From assembly GCF_026805325.1 (NCBI RefSeq), contig NZ_JAPRAT010000008.1, forward strand, positions 1 through 64,000: a stretch of 64,000 bases of DNA. The letters run 5' to 3'. The position numbers and the translations under genes were made by a program. This document shows, in pieces, positions 54,537-64,000 of the stretch (positions within the stretch are counted from its first letter, which is position 1; every line of letters begins with the position of its first letter). This stretch comes from Natronobacillus azotifigens. GTDB taxonomy: Bacteria > Bacillota > Bacilli > Bacillales > Amphibacillaceae. The notes under the pieces were generated by a model. The model saw only the letters and a list, made by a program, of their open reading frames with translations, had not been told where the DNA came from and searched no databases.

Positions 54537-55223
54537 TTAACTGTTTATTAAAGCTATCAGCGGGGCTTCTTTTACTATGCTTGGAGCCTCCTCGGTTATT
54601 GATACATTCACTTCTTCAAAGGCTTGATATAATATGGCTTCCGCTTGTTTGACTATCTGCTCGGACGTTAAATCAGACGTTTCCATCATTTCATTTTCTA
54701 ACATTCTTAACGCATAATAACCTTTTGCTTTTCTACTAAACCATTTAGGATAATCTAACTTTAGCCCAGAAACCGTTTGAATAGCCGGATCTTTAGATGT
54801 AAGCTCAACCTCTGCAATTGACTTCTGAACCTCAAACGCATCCTCGACACCTACCTCTATATCATGGATCATGGCGTATTCGTAATAAATGGTATCCAAC
54901 AATAAATCATGAAATCCTGAAATAATAGCTTCATTGTTTACTTCAAAATCTGCTAAAGAAGTAGAACCATTTGTCACCATATAAATATGATTGATCGCAC
55001 TAAAAAACCATAAATCAAAATTAGTAATTTCCTCATCACCTACGCGGGCAATAACCACATCTTTTTCGGGTTCAGTATTCTTTTCTTCAACAAAAAGCAT
55101 AAACCATTCTTGATATTCATCCACCTGTTTAGCAAGTTTTCTATTCTGTATCGCATTCCGAGCAAAAAGGAAAACGATGAGCAAGATAACACAACCAAAA
55201 AATAAAAATTTTTTCTTAGACAT
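54537..55223 (-). CDS. Membrane-anchored SurA_N-like protein of the secreted-protein cassette
   Basis: 228 residues with one N-terminal membrane segment (KFLFFGCVILLIVFLFA) and the rest predicted outside. The stretch VVIARVGDEEITNFDLWFF resembles the start of the SurA/PrsA chaperone domain (xVNGxxIT pattern), followed by helices as in SurA_N, but no parvulin PPIase domain is present. ATG at 55223 follows GGTGG by seven bases. It lies 15 bases after the permease gene, so it is probably a foldase or helper dedicated to the cassette's exported product. Family assignment is tentative. Confidence 0.6.
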   Translation of the reverse strand: MSKKKFLFFGCVILLIVFLFARNAIQNRKLAKQVDEYQEWFMLFVEEKNTEPEKDVVIARVGDEEITNFDLWFFSAINHIYMVTNGSTSLADFEVNNEAIISGFHDLLLDTIYYEYAMIHDIEVGVEDAFEVQKSIAEVELTSKDPAIQTVSGLKLDYPKWFSRKAKGYYALRMLENEMMETSDLTSEQIVKQAEAILYQAFEEVNVSITEEAPSIVKEAPLIALINS

Positions 55224-55238
55224 GAACATTCCACCATT

Positions 55239-56159
55239 CTATGAATGTTTGATTCTATATTGAAAAGTCATCCAAAAAACACTTCCGAAAACAAAACTAT
55301 ATAAAACAGAAAAGATCATAAGCACATATAGAGGCTTCACTATCGGCATAGGTATTAACATCCCCTCCATATATGTAGTCATCTCAAACATAATAGGATC
55401 AACACTAGAAAAAAATCCTTGCGAGGTTTCCGTTTTAATTTGCGAAGCATACATGATCAAGCTATTCATATTGGCCCACGGAAGATACTCATTCATTTTC
55501 ATCAACAATTCAGACTGGAAGCTATACGCAGTAACGGTGGTGAAGACGCGTTCAAATAATAAATAAAACATTAAGATCCCAGAACCAACAACTGCAGATT
55601 GTGATAAATAGGTTATGGTCATACCTACTATGCTCCAAAATAGTAAAACGAAGGTGAAGATACAAAAAGCTCTAAGATTCCATAAAGAAAATATCTGGGG
55701 CCACTCACTTTTCAATGTATCTGGCAAAAAGAAACTAGTAGTAGCGAGAACAAAGAAGTAAAGAAAAACAGTCATCAAAAAGAATAATGATAGCGAAAAA
55801 ATCTTGATCATAAAGTAGCGAAATCTATTTTGATGAACGGTAGCAACATGGGTTAAGATACCATGATTAAGATCATCATATACCCAAATCACCCCTATAA
55901 TAACAAAAGGAAAGAGATAAATAGTAGAAAAAACCTCACCCATCGCTTGAGAAAATATCCATTCAGGACGTAAAGCTAGCAACAAATTCTCAATCGTTTC
56001 TCCTGCACCTGCGATATCGGAGTCTAGGCTTAACTGACTTAACTCGGATGCATTTTGATAACGCTCAAATATCCAAAAGCACACACCAATAAAAGGAATT
56101 ATAGATAGTATATAGATAGATTTTTTTCGATATATACGTAACCATTCTGCCTTTAGCAT
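55239..56159 (-). CDS. ABC-2 type transporter permease of the cassette
   Basis: 306 residues, starting MLKAEWLRIYRKKSIYILSI, with six or seven membrane segments and a large loop (YQNASELSQLSLDSDIAG) after the first. This is the usual layout of ABC-2 permeases that export or give immunity to peptides. Its ATG overlaps the ATPase stop by one base (TGATG). Confidence 0.8.
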   Translation of the reverse strand: MLKAEWLRIYRKKSIYILSIIPFIGVCFWIFERYQNASELSQLSLDSDIAGAGETIENLLLALRPEWIFSQAMGEVFSTIYLFPFVIIGVIWVYDDLNHGILTHVATVHQNRFRYFMIKIFSLSLFFLMTVFLYFFVLATTSFFLPDTLKSEWPQIFSLWNLRAFCIFTFVLLFWSIVGMTITYLSQSAVVGSGILMFYLLFERVFTTVTAYSFQSELLMKMNEYLPWANMNSLIMYASQIKTETSQGFFSSVDPIMFEMTTYMEGMLIPMPIVKPLYVLMIFSVLYSFVFGSVFWMTFQYRIKHS

Positions 56160-57040
56160 CAGCTCAGCTCCTCCATATATTTTACAAGTTGATCGATTGC
56201 CAACATATTATCTTCCGCATTTTTGACCATAATTTTTTCTTTTAAAAACCACTCAATTATTTCAGACTCATTTCTTTTTAGATAGGTTATTTCCAAACCA
56301 CTATCCGTTTCATCATAACTTAATAGTTTGGAAACAAATGTATCTGGTAAACCCTTATTGTTTTCCAAGGAAATGTAAGCGGACGAATAAACTAAATTAT
56401 TAGCATGCATTGGGAAATCTTTTAGATAGTACATGGAACGATTATGAACAATGAAAAGATGGTCTGCCAACTTAATATTCACATTAAAATCATGGGATAT
56501 TAACAGAATGGTCTTATTTTCCGCTTTCTCGGTTTTTATTTTATTAATCAATTGTTGCTTTCCTTCTGAATCTATCCCATTAAACGGTTCATCTAGAAAC
56601 CAAAAATCCGGATTAGAAAGTTGAGAAAACGCCACCGTCAGTCTTTTTTTCATTCCTAACGAGTAATCTTTTACTTTGATCTTATCAAGTGGCACTCCCC
56701 ATTCTTTTGCTAGTTCAATTAAATTTTCATGAGCGATCGGTTCCTCCTGAAATGCATTATAATATTGCAAATTTTCTAGTCCAGTTAAATCAGGATAAAA
56801 AAAAGCTTGATCAAACATAACACCTATTTTCTTCAAACTTTCAGCTATGGAACGGTTCTCATATCGAATATTACCTTCCTCTGGTTCAATAATACCCAAT
56901 AATATTTTCAGTAATGTCGTTTTTCCCATTCCATTCAATCCAATGACGCAATTCACCCCTTTTTGTATGGTGATTGGTTCTTGTTGAACAAGTATAGGAC
57001 GGTGTTTATAAACTTTTTTTATTTTTTCTAGTGAAATCAT
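56159..57040 (-). CDS. ABC transporter ATP-binding protein of the cassette
   Basis: 293 residues: Walker A IGLNGMGKTT, Q-loop VMFDQAFFYPDLT, signature DYSLGMKKRLTVA, Walker B FWFLDEPFNGID, H-loop LLISHDFN, then an 80-residue C-terminal extension (YISLENNKGLPDTF). The LGMKKR signature is the variant seen in ABC-2 exporters and bacteriocin immunity transporters. AAAAAGGAGCAGG precedes the ATG. Confidence 0.88.
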   Translation of the reverse strand: MISLEKIKKVYKHRPILVQQEPITIQKGVNCVIGLNGMGKTTLLKILLGIIEPEEGNIRYENRSIAESLKKIGVMFDQAFFYPDLTGLENLQYYNAFQEEPIAHENLIELAKEWGVPLDKIKVKDYSLGMKKRLTVAFSQLSNPDFWFLDEPFNGIDSEGKQQLINKIKTEKAENKTILLISHDFNVNIKLADHLFIVHNRSMYYLKDFPMHANNLVYSSAYISLENNKGLPDTFVSKLLSYDETDSGLEITYLKRNESEIIEWFLKEKIMVKNAEDNMLAIDQLVKYMEELS

Positions 57041-57080
57041 TTACACCTGCTCCTTTTTGTAATTATATTAATTATGAATA

Positions 57081-57112
57081 GAACACACTTTCCAAAAAAA
57101 GAAAGTGTGTCC
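57081..57112 (-). terminator. Hairpin between secreted-protein gene and ABC genes
   Basis: GGACACACTTTC pairs with GAAAGTGTGTTC (11 of 12) around a seven-T loop on the minus strand. No long T run follows, so it is more likely a partial terminator or RNA-stability element that raises the first gene's output over the transporter genes. Confidence 0.65.
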
Positions 57113-57118
57113 TTACTC

Positions 57119-57562
57119 TTAATAAATGTATGCTGACGAACTAGGATTTAGTAAAACTAAAGTTCTTCCTGTAGGTGTTACTGCTGCTCCAGATAAAACT
57201 ACTGTTTTTGTTCCTGCACTATTATGACTTTGAACATGTTCATTGCTCCAACTTTTGCTGAATGGAAAATTCATCCCAGTCTTTGACTTACCATCAGAAT
57301 AAGTTAAAGTCCAGGCTACACTAACCATCCTATGACTTTTTGAACTAGAACCAAATGAAGCTTGCGACTTTTTTGACGTGGTTCTATTCAAGTTAACCCA
57401 GGAACTTCCAGCATTACCTGTAACCGTTCCTAGTACTCCTACTTCATCTTCAGACTGTTCAATCATTGGAGCAGTATTATTATTTTCAGTAGCCAATGCA
57501 ATACTCGGGATTGAAATAAAGAAGAATACTAGAATAACAGATAAAATAGTTTTTTTCCTCAT
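57119..57562 (-). CDS. Small secreted cysteine-free protein (cassette product)
   Basis: 147 residues with a clear signal peptide (MRKKTILSVILVFFFISIPS, cleavage near ALA-TEN), an acidic stretch (APMIEQSEDEVGVLGT), then about 100 residues rich in S, T, N, K and aromatic residues with alternating hydrophobics, suggesting a beta structure. There are no cysteines and no recognised domain. The second of two ATGs (57562) lies nine bases after AAGGAGG. It is the first gene of a four-gene unit with an ABC-2 transporter and a SurA_N-like protein. A bacteriocin-like or other secreted effector is plausible but unproven; it does not match the lactococcin 972 pattern. Confidence 0.6.
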   Translation of the reverse strand: MRKKTILSVILVFFFISIPSIALATENNNTAPMIEQSEDEVGVLGTVTGNAGSSWVNLNRTTSKKSQASFGSSSKSHRMVSVAWTLTYSDGKSKTGMNFPFSKSWSNEHVQSHNSAGTKTVVLSGAAVTPTGRTLVLLNPSSSAYIY

Positions 57563-57619
57563 AGACATTCACCTCCTTGTTATTTTATAACTAAGGTGCC
57601 GTGTCTAGTTATTATGTAA

Positions 57620-57648
57620 ATAATACCATTTTAATTTATAATTGTAAA
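57620..57648 (-). promoter_or_regulatory. Sigma-A promoter of the secreted-protein cassette
   Basis: Minus strand: TTTACA, 17-bp spacer, TATTAT, about 60 bp before the start codon. The leader is AT-rich. The rest of the gap to argF (57649-57830) shows nothing else. Confidence 0.8.
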
Positions 57649-57831
57649 TACCTTTCCTTAAAATCTCTAGTTATTTTATTCCATTTTGATTAAATTTATT
57701 AAAGGTCACTACTTTTCCCTGTCTTACTACCTATTTAATCTCATAATTTTCATCATTATACCAGGTATGCTAACCGATACTTATGAAAAAACAATAAGTT
57801 CTTCTTAGTAATTATCAAATATTATGATATT

Positions 57832-57872
57832 AAAAAAGCTAACACCAAAGTTCTACACTTCAGCATTAGCTC
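57832..57872 (-). terminator. Terminator of the carAB-argF operon
   Basis: Minus strand: AGCTAA and TTAGCT arms around an inner GAAGTGTAGAACTTTGG fold, then six T, just past argF. Confidence 0.75.
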
Positions 57873-57879
57873 TTCTATA

Positions 57880-58833
57880 TTATCCCATCAATGCGACCAT
57901 CAATGCTTTTTGTGCATGTAGACGGTTTTCTGCTTCTTGAAAGACCACGGAGTGATCGCCATCAATAATATCTGCTGTTACCTCTTCCCCACGGTGAGCA
58001 GGAAGACAGTGCATAAACAGATAATCGGCTTTTGCATGTTGCACTAAATTAGCATTCACTTGATAATTCGCAAAGAGTTTCTCGCGTTCCTTTTGCTCAC
58101 TTTCTTGACCCATACTTGCCCAAACATCGGTATAAATAACATCCGCATCTTTGATTGCTTTAACAGGATCGGTTGTAATTGTGATCTCTGTTCCTTCTGC
58201 AATCTTTTTTGCTTTTGCAACAATCGATTCATCAGGCAAATAACCTGCTGGTGCCGCGGTACTAAAATGCATGCCCATTTTGGCTGCACCAATCATTAAT
58301 GAATGTGCCATGTTGTTCCCATCACCAATATAAGCAATTTTCAAACCTGCTAACTTTCCTTTTGCTTCCTCAATCGTTTGCAAATCTGCTAGTACCTGAC
58401 AAGGATGATAAAGGTCTGTTAGTCCATTGATAACAGGAATGGTAGCATTCTCTGCAAGCTCTTCTACATCTGATTGGGCAAAGGTACGAATCATGATACC
58501 ATCAAGATAACTAGACAAGACTTTTGCCGTATCGGAAATAGGCTCTCCTCGACCAAGCTGAATATCTTTTGAACTTAAAAATAGTCCAGTTCCACCTAAC
58601 TGATAAATACCAGCTTCGAAAGATACACGTGTACGTGTTGATGATTTCTCAAAAATCAAGCCAAGTACTTTTCCTTTTAACGGCTGATACACAATCCCTT
58701 GTTTATGTTTCGCTTTAATTTCTATAGCTGACTTTAACAAGTAAAGTAATTCTTCTTTGCTATAGTCGAGTAAAGTCAAGAAGTCTTTCCCTGCTAGTTG
58801 TGCTTGCAAATCTTTCTCCGCTACCGTCGTCAT
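57880..58833 (-). CDS. argF: Ornithine carbamoyltransferase
   Basis: 317 residues. Carbamoyl-phosphate motif [10 protein letters not shown], ornithine-site [10 protein letters not shown] and [11 protein letters not shown] are present. Makes citrulline. Its ATG overlaps the carB stop by four bases, so it takes carbamoyl phosphate from the adjacent synthase within one operon. Confidence 0.97.
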   Translation of the reverse strand: MTTVAEKDLQAQLAGKDFLTLLDYSKEELLYLLKSAIEIKAKHKQGIVYQPLKGKVLGLIFEKSSTRTRVSFEAGIYQLGGTGLFLSSKDIQLGRGEPISDTAKVLSSYLDGIMIRTFAQSDVEELAENATIPVINGLTDLYHPCQVLADLQTIEEAKGKLAGLKIAYIGDGNNMAHSLMIGAAKMGMHFSTAAPAGYLPDESIVAKAKKIAEGTEITITTDPVKAIKDADVIYTDVWASMGQESEQKEREKLFANYQVNANLVQHAKADYLFMHCLPAHRGEEVTADIIDGDHSVVFQEAENRLHAQKALMVALMG

Positions 58834-61800
58834 CGTAACACACGCTCCTTTTTATTTTGCTGGTTTCCATCTTTCAAATAGTGCTGTACCGTATGAGGAT
58901 TTTTCAACTCCACTTTAGCCGCTTGTAAATATGCCGTTAGCGTTTCATTCGCTGTTAAACAGACCGCACCCGCTTGCAGTGTACTTTCTCGTAACTGCTG
59001 ATCAACAGCAGTTGTTTTCGTACTACAAACGACGGCAAATGCTTCTTCATTGTTGGCATCGATCGCCGCTTCAACAGCCATTACCTGATCAACTTTCAAT
59101 CCTTGCTTTGACAAGAGATTAGCTGTTGACTCATCAGCAACTAACTTCCCTTTTGCTTTGGCTAATTCCGAGCAAAGGGCTACATCAATCTCTTCCAATG
59201 CTAGATAAATTGATGTATCTTGCCCAATTTCTTGCAAAAATCCTGCTTTCCAACCAAACGCTTTATTCATTGCTTCCTCAACAGCTGAACCAAGACCAAT
59301 TGCTTCACCAGTTGATTTCATCTCCGGTGTTGAGATTGGGTCAACCCCTGGTAATTTGTTTGTCGAGAAGACCGGCATTTTTACTGCATAGAAAGGAACC
59401 TCTTTGTGTAAGCCAAGTTGCCACTCTTGATCTCGTAAACTTTCTCCCATTTGTACCCTTGTTGCTAAGTCAATCATCGGAACACCGGTAACCTTGCTCG
59501 CAATCGGTACGGTTCTTGATGCTCGAGGATTCACTTCCAATACGTAAATCGTTCGACTATCTGCACCAATAACAAACTGTATATTCATGATTCCTTTCAC
59601 ATTAAGGGCAGCCGAGATTTTTTCTGTATATAATTCAATCATGTTCTTCTCTTGTTCTGTTAAGCTAGGAGATGGAAAGATTGCTACACTATCTCCCGAA
59701 TGAACACCAGCTCGTTCCACATGTTCAAAAATTCCCGGAATCAGGATATCTCCACCATCACAGACAGCGTCAATTTCCACTTCACTTCCTTTAATGAATC
59801 GGTCAATTAATAATGGGAAGATTCGTTGTGAGCTTACCGAACCTTTTAATTGTGTTAAATAATCGATTAATTCCGCTTCATCATGCAAAACTACCATTCC
59901 TTGTCCGCCAATTACATAAGATGGACGAAGCAAAACTGGATAACCAATTTGTTCCGCCATTGCTTTGGCATCCTCCATACTCATGACCGTATCGCCAGGA
60001 ATGTGCGGAATATCTAATTCTTTCAATAGTTGATAAAATTGATCCCGATCTTCTGTCGCTTCAATCACACGCAACTCGGTTCCAATAATGTTGACCCCTT
60101 GCTTCGCTAAACCATCCGCTAGATTAATAGCTGTTTGCCCACCAAATTGAACGAGCACACCATCTGCTTGCTCCTTTTTCACCACTTGCAATACGTCTTC
60201 TTCCGTTAATGGCTCGAAATATAGATGATCGGCTACATTAAAGTCGGTACTAACCGTTTCTGGATTATTGTTCACGACTACAGCATCAATTCCTTGTTCT
60301 TTTAACGACATGGCCGCATGAACAGAACAATAATCAAACTCGACCCCTTGACCAATTCGAATCGGTCCAGATCCTAGTACGACCATTCTACGCTCACCAG
60401 TCAAAGGTTCTACTTCGTCCATTTCATTCCATGAACTATAAAAATATGGTGTTTCCGCAGAAAACTCTGCAGCACATGTATCTACCATCTTATAGGACGG
60501 AAAGACCGTTTTGCGCTTTAATTGACCTTCGATATCTATTATGGACACCTGCCAAAGTTGTGCTAATCGTTTATTAGAGATGCCATATTGTTTTGCTTTT
60601 CTTAAATCACCAACAGCTACTTTTTCCCAAGGTAGTCGTTGTAATGTTTGTTCCATCTCAATCATCAAAGATAACTCGTGTAGAAAATATTTTGTGATTT
60701 CTGTAATTTGATGAAGTTGATCAATCGAATAGCCACGACGTAACGCCTCTGCAAGGATAAACAGACGTTCATCAGTCGGTGCTGCCAGTGCTTGTTCCAA
60801 AGCTTCATCCGACAATTGTTCCACGCCTGGTAAATATAACGAATCTAAACCAACTTCTAATGAACGTATCGCCTTATTCAAGGCCGTTGGGAAATTACGA
60901 GCCAATGCCATAACTTCTCCCGTTGCCTTCATTTGAGTTCCTAACAAACGATCCGCTTGTTTGAATTTATCAAATGGCCAACGAGGAATTTTCACGGCAA
61001 TATAGTCAATCGCTGGCTCAAAACTAGCATACGTATCGGCTGTAATCGGATTGATCACTTCATCCAAATGATATCCAAGCGCTACTTTTGCTGCAATTCG
61101 CGCAATCGGGTATCCCGTTGCTTTTGATGCTAGCGCACTGGAACGACTTACACGTGGATTTACTTCGATAATAATATATTCATTGCTTGCGGGGTTTAAG
61201 GCAAACTGAATATTACAACCGCCAACAACACCTAACTCACGAATTACTTTGACAGAAGAAGTTCGTAACATTTGATATTGCTGATCTGTTAACGTTTGTG
61301 ATGGTGCAACAACAATACTATCCCCTGTATGTACACCGACTGGATCAAGGTTTTCCATATTACAAACAATGATGCACGTATCATTATCATCACGCATTAC
61401 TTCATATTCGATTTCTTTCCAACCTTTTACACTCTGTTCGATTAACACTTGATTGATCGGACTTGCAAAAATACCATGCTTCACAATTTTCTTTAATTGA
61501 GCCTCATTATTTGCAATCCCACCACCCGCACCACCTAATGTGTATGCAGGACGAACAATTAGCGGATACCCAACTCGATTGGCAAACTGGATTGCTTGTT
61601 CGATCGAGCTTGTAGAGACACTTTCCGCCGATGGCTCTCCGATACTTTTCATCATTGATTTGAAAATCTCACGGTCTTCTCCTTTTTGAATCGTTTCTAA
61701 AGGAGTTCCCAACAATTCCACATTGTGCTCTTTTAGCACACCTGCTTCTGTTAGTTCGGTTGCAAGGTTTAGGCCTGTTTGCCCCCCTAATGTAGGCAAC

Positions 61801-62057
61801 AGGCCATCTGGTTTTTCTTTTGCTATTATATTTCGAAGGGAGGCTAAGGTTAGTGGTTCTAAGTACACTTTATCTGCAATATTTTCATCTGTCATAATGG
61901 TTGCAGGATTGTTATTGACAAGAACAACTTCGACTCCTTCTTCTCGCAAAGCTAAACATGCCTGCGTTCCTGCATAATCAAATTCTGCTGCTTGCCCAAT
62001 CACAATTGGACCTGAACCAATTACCATTACCTTTTTTATATGCTGTAATTTAGGCAT
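58830..62057 (-). CDS. carB: Carbamoyl-phosphate synthase large subunit, arginine-linked
   Basis: 1075 residues with the duplicated ATP-grasp layout: N-half ([32 protein letters not shown]) and C-half ([31 protein letters not shown]), ending in the MGS-like allosteric domain. The cluster with argF and the lack of pyr genes identify the arginine-specific form. Overlaps carA by eight bases. Confidence 0.97.
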   Translation of the reverse strand: MPKLQHIKKVMVIGSGPIVIGQAAEFDYAGTQACLALREEGVEVVLVNNNPATIMTDENIADKVYLEPLTLASLRNIIAKEKPDGLLPTLGGQTGLNLATELTEAGVLKEHNVELLGTPLETIQKGEDREIFKSMMKSIGEPSAESVSTSSIEQAIQFANRVGYPLIVRPAYTLGGAGGGIANNEAQLKKIVKHGIFASPINQVLIEQSVKGWKEIEYEVMRDDNDTCIIVCNMENLDPVGVHTGDSIVVAPSQTLTDQQYQMLRTSSVKVIRELGVVGGCNIQFALNPASNEYIIIEVNPRVSRSSALASKATGYPIARIAAKVALGYHLDEVINPITADTYASFEPAIDYIAVKIPRWPFDKFKQADRLLGTQMKATGEVMALARNFPTALNKAIRSLEVGLDSLYLPGVEQLSDEALEQALAAPTDERLFILAEALRRGYSIDQLHQITEITKYFLHELSLMIEMEQTLQRLPWEKVAVGDLRKAKQYGISNKRLAQLWQVSIIDIEGQLKRKTVFPSYKMVDTCAAEFSAETPYFYSSWNEMDEVEPLTGERRMVVLGSGPIRIGQGVEFDYCSVHAAMSLKEQGIDAVVVNNNPETVSTDFNVADHLYFEPLTEEDVLQVVKKEQADGVLVQFGGQTAINLADGLAKQGVNIIGTELRVIEATEDRDQFYQLLKELDIPHIPGDTVMSMEDAKAMAEQIGYPVLLRPSYVIGGQGMVVLHDEAELIDYLTQLKGSVSSQRIFPLLIDRFIKGSEVEIDAVCDGGDILIPGIFEHVERAGVHSGDSVAIFPSPSLTEQEKNMIELYTEKISAALNVKGIMNIQFVIGADSRTIYVLEVNPRASRTVPIASKVTGVPMIDLATRVQMGESLRDQEWQLGLHKEVPFYAVKMPVFSTNKLPGVDPISTPEMKSTGEAIGLGSAVEEAMNKAFGWKAGFLQEIGQDTSIYLALEEIDVALCSELAKAKGKLVADESTANLLSKQGLKVDQVMAVEAAIDANNEEAFAVVCSTKTTAVDQQLRESTLQAGAVCLTANETLTAYLQAAKVELKNPHTVQHYLKDGNQQNKKERVLR

Positions 62058-63147
62058 GTTGCTTCACTTCCTTTGCAGGTAACTGTTCGATAAATTGGAC
62101 AAAAATATCATGGGAATCAATTGGACCTGGATGTGCTTCTGGATGGAATTGAACACTGCTCACCTGTTTTGTTTTGTGCTTCAATCCTTCCACCGACTTG
62201 TCATTCACGTTAATATGAGAAACATACCAATTGTCTGAATCAATCGAAGCTTCATCTACAACGTAGCCATGATTTTGCGAAGTAATCACCACTTTGCCAG
62301 TCAAAAGATCTTTTACAGGATGATTGCTGCCTCGGTGGCCATAAGGAAGACGCTTGGTTGATCCGCCAAACGCTAAGGCAATTAGCTGATGTCCTAAACA
62401 AATTCCGAGGGTTGGATAGCTGTTGGCAATTTGCTTTATCGTTGCTAATTGGGCTTGCAAGTTTTTCGGATCTCCAGGGCCGTTGGAAAGGATCACACCG
62501 TCTGGGTTTAATTTTTCAACCGTTTCTGCCTGAATATGATAAGGAACAACGGTAACATCACAACCTTGTTCGAGCAACGCTTCTACGATTGATTGTTTAT
62601 AGCCAAAATCCATTAGGACAATATGTTTCTTCGAGTGGTTTTCAAATTTTGTTATTGATGTAAACTGTTGAATTTCAGCTACAGATACTTTCGACACAAT
62701 CATCGGGTCCACTGCACATTGTTTTGGCTTGTTGGTTGGTTTAGTTGTAATTTTCCCGTAAACCTCACCATTCTCTCTGATAATTCTTGTTAACGCCCGT
62801 GTATCAATATCATACAAGGTAGGAAGTTTATTTTGCTTAATAAAATCAATGAATGAATAATTGGATTGATAATGATCTGGATCGGAACAAGCAGATGAAA
62901 TAATCAGACCTGCTAATGCCGTATGAACACTTTCTTTCATCACATCACTACAGCCATAATTTCCGATCAAGGGATATGTGAGTGTTACAATCTGTCCTGC
63001 ATAAGAAGGATCTGTCACAACTTCTTGATAACCCGTCATCGCAGTATTAAAAACCATTTCTCCCTCTTTTTCTATCGGCTCTCCAAGCCATTTCCCGACC
63101 AATACATCCCCTGTATTTAGGACAAGGTACCCTATTTTCTCCTGCAT
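62050..63147 (-). CDS. carA: Carbamoyl-phosphate synthase small subunit (glutaminase)
   Basis: 365 residues: N-terminal CPSase domain (GYQEVVTDPSYAGQIVTLTYP) and class I glutamine amidotransferase with nucleophile cysteine in LGICLGHQ and histidine-glutamate in QFHPEAHPGP. ATG at 63147 follows GTGGAGGTAAAAG; a longer start adds nine residues. The upstream 60 bp include CATGTATATTTATAAG, weakly like an ArgR box (TNTGNATWWWWATNCANA style), so arginine repression is likely but not certain. Confidence 0.96.
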   Translation of the reverse strand: MQEKIGYLVLNTGDVLVGKWLGEPIEKEGEMVFNTAMTGYQEVVTDPSYAGQIVTLTYPLIGNYGCSDVMKESVHTALAGLIISSACSDPDHYQSNYSFIDFIKQNKLPTLYDIDTRALTRIIRENGEVYGKITTKPTNKPKQCAVDPMIVSKVSVAEIQQFTSITKFENHSKKHIVLMDFGYKQSIVEALLEQGCDVTVVPYHIQAETVEKLNPDGVILSNGPGDPKNLQAQLATIKQIANSYPTLGICLGHQLIALAFGGSTKRLPYGHRGSNHPVKDLLTGKVVITSQNHGYVVDEASIDSDNWYVSHINVNDKSVEGLKHKTKQVSSVQFHPEAHPGPIDSHDIFVQFIEQLPAKEVKQHA

Positions 63148-63222
63148 CACTTTTACCTCCACATCGCTATCCAAAATTAATTTTTATACTAAAAAACTTA
63201 TAAATATACATGTTAGTGCTAA

Positions 63223-63246
63223 GAAAACTAGCCGAAGCTAGTTTTC
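63223..63246 (-). terminator. Terminator of argH
   Basis: GAAAACTAGC and GCTAGTTTTC with a four-base loop form a 10-bp perfect stem; only a short T-rich tail follows. It sits between argH and carA. Confidence 0.75.
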
Positions 63247-63253
63247 ACTTTTT

Positions 63254-64000
63254 CTATTTATTTGTAAGAAGAAGCTGATCAATTTGTTGAATTTTCTTTT
63301 CAATCCATGCTTGATTCTGTTCAAAAAGTGCATTCGCCTGTTTCAATTGATCTTCTACTCGATTCTTCGCTGTTCCTCCAGCTACATTACGAGCATTAAC
63401 AACCGCTTTTGGCGATAATACTTGATAGATATCTTCAGCAATTTGATCAGAAAATTGCATGAATTCTTCTAACGATAAATCGAGCAAATATTTGTTTTGT
63501 TCAATACTATATAAAACCGTTTGACCGACAATCGCATGTGCTTCTCGGAAAGGAATATCTTTTCCTACTAAATAGTCCGCAAGATCTGTTGCATTCGAGT
63601 AATCTTTAGCGACCGCTTGATACATGGTTTCTTTCTTCACTTCCATCGTCTCAATCATTGGGGCAAATAACGCAAGTGCTCCTTTGATTGTTTCCACTGT
63701 ATCAAACATACCTTCTTTGTCTTCTTGCATATCTTTGTTATAAGCAAGCGGTAAGCCTTTTAATGTTGTAAGCATTCCACTTAAATGCCCAAATACCCGA
63801 CCTGTTTTTCCACGCACCAATTCTGGTACATCTGGATTTTTCTTTTGTGGCATCATACTACTTCCGGTACAGAAAGCATCATCCAATTCGATAAAATTAA
63901 ATTCTGCACTCGACCATTGTACAAGCTCTTCCGACAGTCTAGATAAATGCATGATGACTAAAGATGCATCCGCTAAAAATTCTACAACAAAGTCACGATC
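63254..64000 (-). CDS. argH: Argininosuccinate lyase, 3' part (cut by window edge)
   Basis: The last 248 codons of ArgH; the frame is open to the window edge, where it reads [16 protein letters not shown]. The family signature [12 protein letters not shown] and the preceding DDAFCTGSS are intact. Cleaves argininosuccinate to arginine and fumarate. The 5' part lies outside the window. Together with carA-carB-argF it shows an arginine biosynthesis region. Confidence 0.96.
   Translation of the reverse strand, partial: DRDFVVEFLADASLVIMHLSRLSEELVQWSSAEFNFIELDDAFCTGSSMMPQKKNPDVPELVRGKTGRVFGHLSGMLTTLKGLPLAYNKDMQEDKEGMFDTVETIKGALALFAPMIETMEVKKETMYQAVAKDYSNATDLADYLVGKDIPFREAHAIVGQTVLYSIEQNKYLLDLSLEEFMQFSDQIAEDIYQVLSPKAVVNARNVAGGTAKNRVEDQLKQANALFEQNQAWIEKKIQQIDQLLLTNK

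Noticed and set aside
57119..57562. Lactococcin 972-type bacteriocin
   Set aside because: The secreted protein has an ABC-2 neighbour and similar size, but lacks the W-x-YG, SNY-H and WAKA-type motifs of that family.

Overview
The window reads as chromosome of a low-GC, endospore-forming, salt-adapted member of the Bacillaceae, most like Gracilibacillus, Halobacillus or Oceanobacillus (inferred from content and gene order, not from a search). The block from the tRNA genes through sprT, cmpA, tex, the sigB operon, mazEF, alr, ydcC, nnrD, acpS, rhomboid and cshA keeps the gene order of the Bacillus subtilis ydcK-to-ydbR region. Spore genes (cmpA, a gerA-type operon) and an ectoine-type uptake system fit a halotolerant spore former.

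Layout. 1-1541: ten tRNA genes on the minus strand behind a near-consensus sigma-A promoter, running into what looks like a 16S rRNA leader at the window edge. 1730-4617: sprT, cmpA, tex. 4735-9618: complete rsbRSTUVW-sigB-rsbX stress operon with an internal sigma-B promoter. 10026-15436: mazEF toxin-antitoxin, alr, the lipoprotein YdcC, NAD(P)HX repair enzyme and AcpS. 15715-21407: rhomboid protease, CshA helicase with a long leader, DegV, esterase, YppG-like and glutaredoxin-like proteins. 21636-26000: an ABC exporter with a MarR regulator, an acetyltransferase and a DUF368 membrane protein. 27148-33919: a small HD hydrolase, the four-gene Ehu-type uptake operon and a MacB/FtsX-like ABC pair. 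34298-44066: TypA, the CssRS-HtrA secretion-stress unit, two ElaA-type acetyltransferases, a dehydrogenase, TrhO and glutathione peroxidase. 44437-48319: spore germinant receptor operon (A-B-C), followed by a 440-bp array of 20-bp repeats. 49111-52836: riboflavin operon under an FMN riboswitch. 53112-54035: murB. 54537-57648: a self-contained cassette for a small secreted protein, an ABC-2 transporter and a membrane-anchored SurA_N-like protein. 57880-64000: argF, carB, carA and the 3' part of argH.

The intergenic spaces carry at least four families of short repeats, named R1-R4 here. R1 (about 170 bp, two hairpins) is always preceded by ATAAA, and each full copy is followed by ATAAA too; one copy sits inside an R3 copy whose uninterrupted version is also in the window, which is good internal evidence for movement. 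R2 is a long imperfect palindrome. R3 carries one perfect 23-bp inverted repeat. R4 has GTTCAAAAAGTC-type inverted ends and flanks ydcC on both sides. No transposase gene is present.

The most interesting unexplained items are the secreted-protein/ABC/SurA_N-like cassette, the R1 element, and the 20-bp array. Several translation starts were moved inward from the longest reading frame on ribosome-binding-site evidence, including TTG starts for rsbR, rsbU, mazE, cshA, cmpA, ehuB and the second ElaA gene.
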